DNA of 64,000 nt from Imbricaverruca yamaguchii (Eukaryota; Arthropoda; Thecostraca; Neoverrucidae): contig JAOTOL010001569.1 of the NCBI GenBank assembly GCA_034440575.1, positions 1,204,001 through 1,268,000 of the forward strand, given 5' to 3'. This document shows positions 53,101-63,341 of the stretch, one piece after another (position 1 is the first letter of the stretch; each line of letters opens with the position of its first letter). The notes under the pieces were generated by a model. It was given only the letters and a program-made list of their open reading frames with translations. It was not told where the DNA came from and searched no databases. A program made the translations under genes and the position numbers.

Positions 53101-55226
53101 CGGTAATTTCAGCCTTCTAGCTCAATGCAGTGCGATATAATGCGCACAAATGTGTAGTGATCTCAGGTGACCTCAGAGACCTTGGTGAGGTCACTGAGCA
53201 AGGGGTTTCCAGCAAAAACAGATAAGTAATTACCAGCGCTTCAATGCAACGCCTACAACCGACCTGTGAGATGTCGAATATTTTCACCGTACATGCCCCA
53301 CCATCACCTGCTAAGCTCATACGTACATCTTGAACATATTGAGCGAAACCACATGGAAGAATATATAATAGCATGTATGATGAACTAATTGTCTGCATGT
53401 CGCTTACCCATGATGCCTGGGAAAGCAGTTCCTATCAATGGGGGGGGGCGAGGATTGAAATTGGCCAAGGTACGGCAACGGTATATACTCTCCGCAAGAT
53501 TGGAAAAGTGCCTGGAATTCCTTCTTGTTGTTAAAAAGACAAAAACATTATATTTGAAAGAAAAAATTAGATCTGCGAAAGTGTTCCCATTACTATTCTC
53601 TCCTCTCTGCCTGTTTAAGTGGCCGTATTTAGCTGAATCTACCACCCTGTGTGGCGTAATCGGCCCTTGTCTTGGTTAACCCGTCCCGTCTCGGGGGGTC
53701 TTCAACCGCCCCCTCAGGTTTTTCGTGAATAGCGGACGAACGGCGCGCTGCAGCGCGCCAAAATTTGGCATACCTTTTCCCACATCAATTTAACATGGTA
53801 ATTCAACAGTTTTAGGTCAGATCATCTAGGGTCAACGAGTTAGTCAAGGTCAAGTGAGGTCACCACCAAAAAAGTTCAACCAGTCGTCACGCTTTAACAG
53901 ATGCAGATATTTTAATGAAGCTTTCATCGTTTACTTACCTTTGCCGATGCAATAAAACGTACGCGTGGAATTTTTTCTCTTTTTTTCGTTTTTGACTACA
54001 AAATAAATTTTGCGTATTTGACAAATTGTAGTTCAAATTCAGAATTCCGGCTCAGGTTAGCATTTTTTTATTCAGACAGGCTGACTTCCAACAACGGTTC
54101 TCGGTCTGCTCTACCTATGGGAAAAGGAAAATTCAGTAAAACTTGAAAACTCAAAATTTTGAAATTTCCAAAAAATAAAATTAATTTTTTGGGGGCCAAC
54201 AAAGTCATAGACCTAGTCGATTTCGCTGTCCTTTTCTGATTCCAAATAAATTTTGTTCTTTCATATATCTCCCAAAATGAACTCCCCAGAGTCAAAAACA
54301 TAATGTAAGTCGTGATAAGTCGTGAAAATCTATCCACCCTCGTGACGTCACTGTTCGGGGAAAATTGTTTTGGAAGGTGGACCCGGACCCTACTCGTCGA
54401 GCGCTTTCCGATGACATCGCTTTTGTTTTCGTGCGACGCTTGGTTTATATTTTATAGGGTGTCTTCATCCGCTCCCCACCCCCCGAGACGGAGTGGGAGG
54501 ATTTGACCGGAAGGATATGGGATGGGATATGGCCCACCTGACCACTAAGTGAGGGGTGGGCGGACGTCTCCCAGCCGTGACACCGTGTCGACCGGCCTAC
54601 CTCACCTGGTTCTGTAGCGGTTGCATGGCTGACCAGCAAGACCACGACGAGGCTCGACAGCACGCTTAGAGACCACTTCCTCATCTGTCAACAATCACAA
54701 CTCTGTTAACCATAGACCGGGTACAATTAATGACATGTCACAAACATGGAAAATCGCTGGCATGGTGTTATGAGCAACACGCACAAAACCACAAAAAAAA
54801 CCAAAGCATGGAAACCGGTGAATGCCGCGATGAACTCACACTACTGTAACAACTGATGTGAGCTTTGTGTTGGCGGGGATGCGGTTAGTTTGTCTGCACC
54901 TTGGTGGGCTATGTACATAATATGTACATAATGAGAGGCCCTTGTTTTTTCTGGGCAATTGTGCACAACTGTTGAATAAATCATAATATCAATATAAATA
55001 TTAATCAATCTGGACAATTGTGCAGAAATGTTGAACATAATCATAATCAAAATAAATGGTATACACAATCCAAATCTTCAGACGGGGGAGAGCAGACCTC
55101 GTGTAGAATGGATGAAAGCAGCCTAACGATATTCTATTTCACATGGTTGTCATTCACAAGCCCTAAGGAGAACTCACCTTGTAATTTGGGACCGATTCCT
55201 TACAGGAGGCCGCTTCCGAAGTAACT
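46944..55226 (-). CDS. small secreted Thr-rich protein, 4-exon gene
   Basis: Model: exon 1 (55178-55226, untranslated), exon 2 (54606-54684, signal peptide), exon 3 (48754-48964), exon 4 (46944-47136). Coding lengths 79 + 211 + 193 = 483 bases give 160 residues and a stop, with matching phases at both coding junctions and good splice sites. The signal peptide MRKWSLSVLSSLVVVLLVSH is followed by two similar Thr/Val-rich beta-prone modules (TVTVVETTTVTTLYTC and YTYVSTVMSTLTTTLVV), four Cys and an RRRR possible furin site. Thr-rich short secreted proteins of this style I associate with crustaceans; function unknown. An alternative is termination in exon 3 at TGA 48750-48752. Introns of 5.6 and 1.6 kb are full of transposons. 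Confidence 0.6.
47200..47520. other. intronic spacer rich in GGTCAGGTCA
   Basis: Within intron 3 or just beyond exon 4. It has GGTCAGATCA, GGGTCAGGTCATG and GGGTCAGGTCAAAAG half-site pairs. No gene. Confidence 0.35.
47519..48514 (-). mobile_element. T2 element, near full length
   Basis: About 1 kb, ends TTATAACACTCGCACGG on the left and CCCGGACGTGCGCGGGATAA on the right. Palindromic GCAGATGTCTGC and GCAGATATCTGC lie 50-80 and 20-30 bases inside the ends. Non-coding; dense in AGGTCA-type half-sites. Confidence 0.8.
48754..48964 (-). CDS. secreted-protein gene, exon 3
   Basis: Strong acceptor CTTCTCGGTTCCTGTTTCAG before 48964, donor CCAG/GTGAAA at 48753. It encodes ATAREERLLAIFRTQ, the Thr-rich block, TLCTRRRRNLRKL and REEEHPRLPA. 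Entry phase fits exon 2 (one base over) and exit phase fits exon 4. If the donor is unused, TGA follows at once. Confidence 0.65.
49000..49405. repeat. 39-bp minisatellite
   Basis: About ten units of GGACAGGTGGGACGGGTCTG followed by GATCAACCC or GAGCCACCC. 39 is a multiple of 3, so frames stay open on both strands with 13-residue periodicity (48896-49456 plus; 49055-49303 minus). It lies in intron 2 just upstream of exon 3. Confidence 0.88.
49556..50027 (-). mobile_element. CR1-like LINE, 3' part of an interrupted copy
   Basis: Octamer tail (CATAAAGA units) at the left, then the 3' UTR and C-terminal coding region in a degraded state. The match to the 29932 LINE breaks at ATACCATTAA and resumes at 51286. 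Confidence 0.9.
50024..51065 (-). mobile_element. T1 element with a T2 piece inside, in a LINE
   Basis: Left end TTAACCCGCGCCATC at 50024, T1 landmarks to about 50800 (GTCATCGGAAAGCC, GGTGACCTCACTTGACC). Then a T2-like piece at about 50827-51010 (GGCGTTGGATAGGTGGGGAC, GGGACTCTCAG). Then T1's own right end GAAGACCGCCCCGAGACGGG followed by ACGGATTAA at 51065. A mosaic or nested copy. Confidence 0.75.
51066..51289 (-). mobile_element. T2 element end piece
   Basis: Matches the right third of 47519-48514 (ATGCCACCTATAACTCC, CTGACCTGACCTGAGATGAC, GGGCAGATATCTCCCCCC) and ends CGGACGCGCGCGTGTTAA. The final TTAA is the one at which the LINE resumes. Confidence 0.75.
51286..52580 (-). mobile_element. 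CR1-like LINE, 5' part of the interrupted copy
   Basis: Continues from TTAACGATTTTTGTAGCC through degraded reverse transcriptase (VGDRKRAN-type and FCRSVS regions) with many stops, an internal deletion near 52415, and a break at TACTTAA (52580), where T2 sequence begins. Confidence 0.88.
52577..53205 (-). mobile_element. T2 element, 5' portion
   Basis: Joined to the LINE at TTAA (TACTTAACACGCGCC). It then carries a second T2-like end (ACTCGCACGTCCGGCGG, GGCAGATATCTGCGC) and body to GTGAGGTCACTGAGC. The double end suggests a nested or rearranged pair. The LINE does not resume on the far side. Confidence 0.7.
53206..53675. other. intron 2 spacer, no gene
   Basis: A frame with no recognisable motif; part of the long intron between exons 2 and 3 of the secreted-protein gene. 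Confidence 0.4.
53676..54515 (+). mobile_element. T1 element
   Basis: TTAACCCGTCCCGTCTCGGG at the left, T1 landmarks in order, right end GAGACGGAGTGGGAGGATTTG partly drifted. It lies about 90 bases from exon 2 of the secreted-protein gene. Confidence 0.88.
54606..54684 (-). CDS. secreted-protein gene, exon 2 (start and signal peptide)
   Basis: ATG at 54684 directly after an acceptor (TGTTGACAG). 26 codons, MRKWSLSVLSSLVVVLLVSH then ATATEP, a textbook signal peptide with a likely cleavage after ATA. Donor ACCAG/GTGAGG at 54605, leaving one base over. Confidence 0.7.
54690..55170. other. intron 1 of the secreted-protein gene
   Basis: About 490 bases between exon 1 (donor at 55177) and exon 2. 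AT-rich; a short direct repeat TCATAATATCAATATAAAT / TCATAATCAAAATAAAT occurs at 54984-55056. Confidence 0.4.
55178..55226 (-). other. untranslated exon 1 of the secreted-protein gene
   Basis: From the predicted start at 55226 (in TCAGTT) to the donor ACAAG/GTGAGTT at 55177. It contains no ATG. Confidence 0.5.
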
Positions 55227-55259
55227 GAACAGCCAACCCTCTGTTGTTGTGGTTAAATA
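55223..55259 (-). promoter_or_regulatory. TATA box and arthropod initiator
   Basis: TATTTAA at 55253-55259 and TCAGTT at 55223-55228 (minus strand). The spacing puts the initiator A (55226) 33 bases from the first T of the TATA box, which is the classical distance. A donor site and signal-peptide exon follow downstream. Confidence 0.65.
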
Positions 55260-55329
55260 CCCGACCGAAGCACTGACCCCATTCAAGTCACATTCCAACT
55301 TCCCCGCTGACATGGCCTCATAATTAACA

Positions 55330-55752
<423 letters not shown>

Positions 55753-56092
55753 GGATATTGTTCGTGTTGCATTAGTTTGTGATAGGTTGTCTTTCGGTGT
55801 CGTATTTGGTGCAGTAGATGAGTACGTGTTTAATTGTGAGTGTTCGTTGCCATGCTGTGCATTGTGGTCGTGGGCGTTGTTGTATGAGGCAGGAGTGCGC
55901 AACTGTAGTGTGTCCGAAGCGTAATCATGTTAGTGTGCGTACTTTTTGTCTGGTGTTTTGGTTGATGGTGTGCCAAAATTCGTTTTTGGAGTGTATTTCG
56001 TGTAGTTGCGTGATGGTTGTGTCCCATGTTTGTTGAATGTGTTTGTTCATTGCTTGGTGTATTGTGGGGAAGTAGTCGGATTGTGAGAGTGG

Positions 56093-56262
56093 TTGGTTGG
56101 TTGGTTGGTTATTGGTTCTACGACACATCGACTGTTGGGCCATGCAGCGTCGCCAATCTCTCACGCCGATTGGTCACGGGCGAAGAGTAGCGACAGGTGA
56201 GACTCGAACCCACAACCTTTCGATTGTGAGACGAGCAATTTACCCCTAGGCTACTCGTCCCC
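56093..56262 (-). mobile_element. tRNA-derived SINE with 14-bp target duplication
   Basis: Flanked by GATTGTGAGAGTGG at 56079-56092 and 56263-56276. The minus strand starts CGGGGACGAGTAGCCTAGGG (box A region), with box B GGTTCGAGTC, and ends in AACCAACCAACCAACC. The tail type and a CGACACA body piece link it to the SINE at 20344. Confidence 0.9.
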
Positions 56263-56279
56263 GATTGTGAGAGTGGGCA

Positions 56280-56850
56280 TGGTGTGGATTGTTACAGTGT
56301 TGTGGCTATGTCGGCTTCGGTGTCTGCGTGTTCGTTGCATTGAACGTTTGTGTGGCTTGGAATCCATAGGAGAATTGGGCGCTGTCTAGCGTTGAGATAT
56401 TTGTGCATGTACAGTGTTTTGGGGATGAGTGGGTGTTTGTTTTTGGTGAAGGGTGTTATGCTTTATATGCGGATTTTGCGTCAGCGGCTATGATGTTATG
56501 TTCGATTTGTGCGTTGTAAATTGTAGTGTATGCTGGGAAAATTGCGAAGAGTTTTGCTGAAATGCTGTGTCATGCAGACGGGCATGAAGGATGACCCGCG
56601 GCGGTGCTACGTTGGGGTACAGCACCGCCCGTCGGCTGTTTATGTGATTTTGATTCGTCACTATAAATGATGTTGTAATTTGGATATTGTGATTTGAAGC
56701 GGAGGAAGAGGTGTTCTATTTTTGAGTCTGTGTATGTGTGCTTTGGTTTTTCTATGAGGAGGTCTATTTTGGGTGATCGGTGCTTCTACCACGCAGTGGG
56801 TGGTGGACTGGTTTTGCTGTGGGGAGTGTGATGTGTAGTCTATTTGCGTC
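56280..56850. other. intergenic, no gene
   Basis: TG-rich sequence; frames on both strands lack recognisable motifs. Confidence 0.35.
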
Positions 56851-56854
56851 AGGG

Positions 56855-58625
56855 GCGTCGCCACCTGGAGGTGGGGGGGGGGGGGGGCAATTGCTCCCCC
56901 CCCCTGCCGTGAGACTGGGGGGGGGGCGCCGCCCCCTGAAATTTGAGGAGGCCCCCAGGACGAAAAGGAAGCCCCCAGGAAGAAAAGGAGGCCCTCAGGA
57001 CAAAAAAAAAGATCACCAGGACGATACGGAGGTCCCCATGACGAAAAGGAAGCCACCATGACGAAAAGAAGCCCCCCAGGACGAAAAGGAAGCACCCAGG
57101 ACGAAAAGGAGGCCCCCATTACGAAAAGGAGGCCCCAGGACGAAAAGGATGCCCCAGGACGAACAGGAGGCCCCAGGACGAAAAGGAAATACCCCAGGTC
57201 GAAACGAAGGCTCCAGGACGAAAATAAGGCCCCCAAGACGAAAAAGAGATTCCATAAATTAGGGGCCTCCAGGAGGAGGCCCATCATTTGAGACAAAAGT
57301 CACCTAGGGGAGAGTAGGAGGCCCCAGAAATCAAGAGAGTGCCAACAATTGGCGCGGAGGCCCCCGACATTGCGAAGGAGTCTCAATGCGGGAAGGAAGG
57401 CCCAATGAAATGATAGGAGGCCCTAAGCCGGAAAAGAAAGCCAGTGGATATGAGATGAGGTTTCGGAGCAGGGACGTCGCTACCAGGATGGGGGCAGCGG
57501 GGTAATCGTCTCCAACCCTTGCCTTGAGACTTGGTGTGGGGGGCGCCCCCTGGAATTTGAGGAGCCCACTATCCGGAAAGGCACAATACAAAAAGGTGAG
57601 CAAGGAGTCCGACGGGACAGAAGATGATGCTGTCAAGGTTGATCCAAGATTGATAGTGAGGCCCCAGGAAATATAATCATGTTCCTATAAGAAACACAGA
57701 ACAGTGATTGTGAGAAGGACCTATGATGAAAAGCAGGCCCCCAGGACGAAAAATAGATATCCAAGACGAATAGGATGCCACCGAGACGGACAAGAAGCCA
57801 CACAGGGCTACACGAGAAGGCTTCCGATGGGTGGCAAGACATTCTTAATTTGGAAAACGAGGTCCCAAAATGGAAAAGAAGGACCTACAATAGAAAATAA
57901 TGACAAGAGATATTTATCCGGACGCAAGAGGGGACCCCAAGGTGGGTAAGAAGGTCCCCTTAGGAAGGAGAGAAGGCCACTGAGACCAGCCAGATCAGGC
58001 CCACATTTTAGAAGACGAGAACCCTAGAAGAGATGATTTAAGAATAGGATGAAAAGACAACCTGCTAAGAGAATAATGAGGCTCGAAACACAGATGGGGA
58101 GGCCTCCAAGACGTGAAAGGAGTCCCATAATTTTAAAAAGGTGTCACCTAAGAGAGTGTAGGAGGCCCCAGAAATCAAGAGAGTGCCAAAAATTGGCGCG
58201 GAGGCCCCCAGAATTGCAAAGGAGGCCCCAATACCGGAATGGAGGCCCCAGAATGTGAGAGGAAAAGAAAAGGCCCAAAAACGGAAAAGAAAGCCAGTGG
58301 ATATGAGATGAGTTTTCGGAGACGCAAAAATAGGCACCAAAACGAGTAGGGTTCCACCAAAATAGAAAAGGATGATCCAGAGACATGGCAAGAGGCACCT
58401 AATTCGGAAGAGGGCAACACAAGGTTAGAAATAAGACCCCATGATGAACGAGGAGGCCCTAAAATTGGAGAGAAAGGCCATTGGATAAGAGAGATAGCTC
58501 TCAGGCGGAAAAGAAGGCTCGCAGATGTCAAAAAAGGTCCCCGAGAAATAGCAAGGCCACTGAGATAAGAAAGGTTGTGTATAATTTGGTAGAGGAGGAA
58601 CCTGGGAGAGAAGAGGAGTCCACCA
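56855..58625. repeat. GC-rich minisatellite field, about 20-bp unit
   Basis: Best at 56945-57250: 19-21 bp units AGGACGAAAAGGAGGCCCCC. Further right the unit drifts and larger blocks are duplicated: 56855-56950 resembles 57470-57570 (GACGTCGCTACCAGG, TGAGACTTGG, CCCCCTGGAATTTGAGGAG), and 57297-57475 resembles 58137-58325 (AAATCAAGAGAGTGCCAA, AAAGCCAGTGGATATGAGAT). Long frames here are by-products. Confidence 0.85.
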
Positions 58626-58638
58626 GGAGATAGGATAA

Positions 58639-59748
58639 CACATAAAGACATAAATAAAGACATAAAGACATAAAAGATCAGTGCAACTCTGAGCCACAAG
58701 GGCCCTTCTTGGTTGCACTCTGTACACTGAACCAGTTGCCCACCAAATCTGCCAATCAGCCCTCCCTGTAATACTGAAAAGCAAGCCCTCTATTCTTATA
58801 ATGATTGTCTATGCTGTTTTTAAAGATGTTCAATGTTCTGCTACTGACGATGTTTTCTGGCAGCTGGTTCCAGTGTTCCACTACCCTGTTGGTGAGAAAG
58901 TTTGCCTTAACCTTGTTCTGCTGTGGTTAATTTTAATTTTGAATTTATGACCTCTAATTGCATCATTTCTGTTAAATTCAAACATTTCCCCAAGGTATCC
59001 CCTCTCCAGACCATTGACAAATTTAAAGACCTCGATGAGATCTCCTCTCAGCCTTCTATATCTAAGTGAAAACATATTCAATTTCTTCAATCTTTCCTCA
59101 TATGCCAGGTTGCTTATGCCATTAACCATTTTTGTAGCCCTCTTTTGTACTCTCTCTAAAAGCCAACAATCTTTTTCATAGCTAGGAGACCAAGCTTGGA
59201 TGCAGTATTCCAAATGTGGCCTGACGTATGCACAGTAAAGCTTCCTGATCACTTCCTCACTTCTGTATGATACATTCCTATTTATTGCCCCGAGCATTCT
59301 CAATGCCTTCTTCCTGGCTTCCTTGGTCTGTTCTGATGCCCCCAATTTTGTGTTTAGAATAACACCTAAATCCTTCTCCTGTTGAGTCACTGATAGCACT
59401 TGGCCACCCATCAAGTATGGAGCCTTCATATGCTGCTTACCTACATGCATGATTTTGCACTTATCAAAGTTAAATTTCATTTGCCATTCTTCGGACCACT
59501 TCACAAGTTCGTCTAAGTCTTTTTGCAGCGAGATATGCTCATCCTGACCTGTTATTGCCCTAAAGACCTTCAAATCATCTGCAAATTTCAAAACTTTACT
59601 GCTTAGGCCACTTTCAATGTTATTTATAAATATAATGAACAGTAATGGCCCTAGTACTGACCCCTGGGGGACTCCACTAAGAACATTTTGCCATGAAGAC
59701 TTTGTACCATTTAGCATCCTCCTTGCTGTCTATCTGAAAGCCACAACA
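58639..59748 (-). mobile_element. CR1-like LINE, 5'-truncated, inside minisatellite
   Basis: Octamer tail (CATAAAGA and CATAAATAAAGA) at the left. Very close to the 29932 LINE, differing at a small number of positions and by one missing base near 58894. The frame 58881-59717 covers SGVPQGSVLGPLLF, FADDLKVF and the C-terminal region. Both flanks are the same GC-rich minisatellite, so the array predates the insertion. Confidence 0.95.
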
Positions 59749-59759
59749 CCCTTCAGATG

Positions 59760-60310
59760 GGTGAAGTTCGAATCAAAACGCAGAGCAAGAGGTCCCCAAG
59801 ACGTGAGAGGAGGCCGCTACTTTGAAAAATGATTCCAGAAGAGAAATTAGGGCCTTGCCGGACTCGAGAGGAGTCCCCCAAAAAGGAGTAGGTCTACAGG
59901 ACTGAATGAGACACAGAAGACCAGAAAGATTTCCAAGAACATGTGAAGAGGCCCTTAAGATGGGAGTGGTAACAGGTATGAAGGGGTGTGAGGTTTCCAA
60001 AATTGAAGATTCCCTCAAGACGGGTAAGGCTTTGCCAGGATAAAGGAGGGAGTCCACGAAGCCTGGCATGAGGCCCCTAATTTGGCAGATAATGCCCCTG
60101 CGACATGAGAGGAAGCCCCATGCCATGGTAGAGGGCCCCAGGATGTAAGAGAAGGTCTTTCAAGACGAGAGAGGAGAACAATGAATATGGAAGAGGGTAG
60201 GACATAAGACGTTGAAAACCGGTAAAGAGGCTCCAGGAAATGGGACGAGATACTTAGGACGCAAGGTGAGGCCTATAATTTGCAAGAAACTCCTCTAAGA
60301 GATGGTAAAA
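59760..60310. repeat. GC-rich minisatellite, right of the LINE
   Basis: Continuation of the diverged array (GAGAGGAGGCC, GAGAGGAGTCCCCC, CAGGATGTAAGAGAAGG), loosely periodic. Confidence 0.7.
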
Positions 60311-60489
60311 GTCGTGCCGGGGTGTTTCAAATTTACGACATGGACCAAAAAAATCCGGTCGGGGACCTTGCAAATCACGCTGAGCCCGGGTGTACCAAAA
60401 TTTAAAAATTTAAAATTAAAATATATATAGTGCACTGAGAGAAAGGTGTATTCCCTTTTGGCAGCTTTGTGGAGTTGTCTTGTTGTCCA

Positions 60490-60955
60490 ACCCAAAACTC
60501 CCTCAAGTTATTCCCCTTTGTTCCCCCATAGAATCCCCATCAGTATTCCGTACTACTCCCTTCGGAAACCCCACATTACTCCAGACTACTCCACCTGTAA
60601 CTCCATTACATACTGGCGTACCCCATTGTAAGCTTCTCATTACTCCCGACTACTCCCATTGGAGCTCTCCATGACACGGTCTACTCCCCTCATAAACTCC
60701 CCATTACTCCAGAATACTCCTCCTCTGAGTTCCCTATTACTTGATACTACTACCTTCCAAAACACCCCACTACTCCAGAACACACCCCTCACACCAGTTT
60801 ACTCTCCCTGGTAACTCCCCACTACACCCACCTACTCCCCTCGGGAATTCTTCGTTATACCAGTTTATTCCCCTCGCATGCTCCCCAGTGCTCCCCGGAA
60901 TTTCCTCTTCCACTCCGCACCACTCCCAATTCAAAGTATCCCTGGGGAATTGCAG
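60490..60955. repeat. 32-33 bp minisatellite (CTCCCCATTACTCCAGACTA)
   Basis: About 14 diverged units such as CTCCCCATTACTCCAGAATA followed by CTCCTCCTCTGAG. Different in sequence from the arrays on its left. Confidence 0.8.
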
Positions 60956-61493
60956 CATGGTTTTCTCCGTTACCCCACGGGTATTACCAAAAATTATATA
61001 TTATTTAACTCAGGGACTCTGCCTGCAATCTCTGATACTCGCATCATGTACTTTATTAACCATGGCTTGAAACTTCCCAATACCACTGGACCCTTTAAGG
61101 CCCGTTCAAATTTATAACGCGTCTCGGAACTCTATTCCTGTTACGCACGCTGTTGCACACCTTTCCCGCGATCACGAAACCTTCCACAACATCCGTACAC
61201 GCAGACCATATCACTCAAAAGTGCTTTATTGGTAGGTGACCAAATTGTCGCTAATTCCATGCCAATTCAACGGTGGCTATAACACCACCAACTGCAAGGC
61301 CAGGTTACCCACCTCCCTACTGTTGGCTCCGGGTGGGCAGTGAAAACATTACTTGCAACATCGATCCGATTGTCGAGAGGCACAATACACACAGACATTG
61401 AACTAAAATGCATTTATTCGTCGAACTTCGACATAACGACCGCCAATTGAGTGCAAATGGCAACGCAATACCAGGCTGAGCAGGCACGACCGT

Positions 61494-62356
61494 CTAGCCC
61501 GCCACACTCTTGTCCACAGGCAATCCAGTCACGCAATGAAACGAAGGCACCTTGTTAAAGACGCACACTTGTTTGATTCCAAACAGCCTTTTCACTTCTT
61601 CGTCATGCCCCTCCATCTCAAGGTTTCGTATTTCTTCGTCGTATTGCTCTTTTGATCGGATTCCAAACTTGTCCTCACTAAAGTTCGTTTGAATGTCTTC
61701 AGTGCCAGCATGACAAAATCTACACCTTCGATTTGTTCTATAAAACATGTGTAAAACTAGCCAACCGCATGGCTGCCCTTGTTTTCTCCAACTATCATTG
61801 AAAGCACTCATTTCATCTTCTTGTTGTTTGCCCCAAACGCAGAGCCTAAGGTTGCTAAAGTGATTAATTAATTCACCAACGGTGACAGAACATTGTCCCA
61901 TGAACGATTCCTTACATCAGCTGCGTGGAACGGCATGCCAATGTAGATATCACACAGCCCTGATCGCTTAAACTGATTTTCAACGCAATAGTAAATCGCC
62001 CACTGACGAACATCCGTGGATGGTTGACCTCTGACAGTGCTAAGCACTGAACGAAGCTGCTGCATTAGTGGTCCGAATTGAGCAAGTGATTTTATGGGTG
62101 TGTTTGAGACGTGCATTTCTGCTTTGTAATGAGCTACAAGGCATATGCAGCCACGCTCGTCAGATGCAAACTTCACCAGCTTGTGACTAGTGTCTATTCG
62201 CCAGAGCGAGCTCACCGAGGGCAGTGAATTTAAGTCAGCAGAAGTGTCAGAGACCTCATGTTCATGGCCTTCGGAGACTCCTTGAGCTCCAAAACGTTTA
62301 AATTCCTTCACGATGCTTTCACAATTTTGGTGGCAACGCTCTGAGCTCGCAAAACT
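61494..62356 (-). pseudogene. unknown protein, last exon with one frame break
   Basis: Acceptor ACTTTATTTTAG before 62356 on the minus strand. Frame 1 runs ASSERCHQNCESIVKEFKRF, LVKFASDERGCICLVAHYK, SLAQFGPLMQQLRSVL, IYYCVENQFKRSGLCDIYIG to HAAD. A one-base change near 61905 moves to frame 2 (CKESFMGQCSVTVGELINHF, LCVWGKQQEDEMSAF, HMFYRTNRRCRFCHAGTEDI, VFNKVPSFHCVTGLP) and TAG at 61494. The CRFCH pair and many Cys suggest a zinc-binding part. I recognise no family; the length and composition are those of a real gene or of a transposon-encoded protein. The break may be decay or an uncorrected base. Confidence 0.6.
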
Positions 62357-63340
62357 AAAATAAAGTCCGCCACATCCGTGGTAATATCAGTAGTCATCGT
62401 AGTGGACGTTGGAAGTCAGAGAATGAAGTGGGCTAAAGAGTTTCCGTGCTAGAATTTCCTACCAGCTGTCTTTCCGTCTCGGAGTAAGACAAGACTTGGT
62501 CTCCGACACTTCATATGACCATATAATTGTCTAAGCCTTACGGACTAAAACCTATGCTATGGTCATCATAATATTTTTCAGATGTAATCCCGCCGAAAGA
62601 CCGAGCGAGTGACTTGTCAGTGACAAACTTACACGTATGACTCACAATGAAGAATGCTGATATGCATGCCCACAATAAACATGAGGATGGCGATGTTCAG
62701 CCATGGATAATTTACATGGATTTGAGTACCACATAATTTTTTATCTGGATTTCACTACGCACCGGGTTTACTATTGCCCAAGAACACATTCTTTTTCTGA
62801 CGCTTATGATCATGTGTGGGATACAAAAATAACATTAAAATGTGGCATATCCTTGCCTAAAAATAAACGAGAAGCATATCCTAACTGACAACCATATCCT
62901 AACTATTCGCCGTTCACAATGCATCCTATGTTTTCAAGATGCATTCAAACAAGGCATAATTGTGGGATAGATTAGATAGAAAATAAAAATGTTTATGCAT
63001 AAACATAATTAATTAGATGGCTTAATGGAAAGGGGATGAGAAAACATGTTGTCAACAACAACCATGTATCTTGGTAACCAAGCCATCTAGTGGAAATCCA
63101 AGCAATCCGTTTGAATGCCTAGGTTTTCTTGGTCTGGGCATTGGTGACCACAAAACAATATAATTCAGCTTGAAATGCAAATGGAAAGAAAATGTTCACC
63201 ATCTGAGAATGGTACTAGATTGCAACCGGTAACGTTGTTCAAATAGTACAAAAAGTTGGGAATGGAAATATTAACAGGCAAATTGAAGGCAAAATGGCAG
63301 GTCAAGCATGGGAGCACCCCTTAAAAATGATTTAAGATAG
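62357..63340. other. AT-rich intergenic, no gene
   Basis: No supported feature; it may hold introns of the gene ending at 61494. Confidence 0.35.
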
Positions 63341-63341
63341 C

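Noticed and set aside
56185..56262. Genuine tRNA gene
   Set aside because: Lies inside a unit bounded by 14-bp target duplications and followed by an AACC tail; a SINE head.
56661..57296. 211-codon periodic frame (FSSWG, FVLGA) and its plus-strand partner with KRKPP
   Set aside because: Both follow the 20-21 bp minisatellite; periodic on both strands, no start context.
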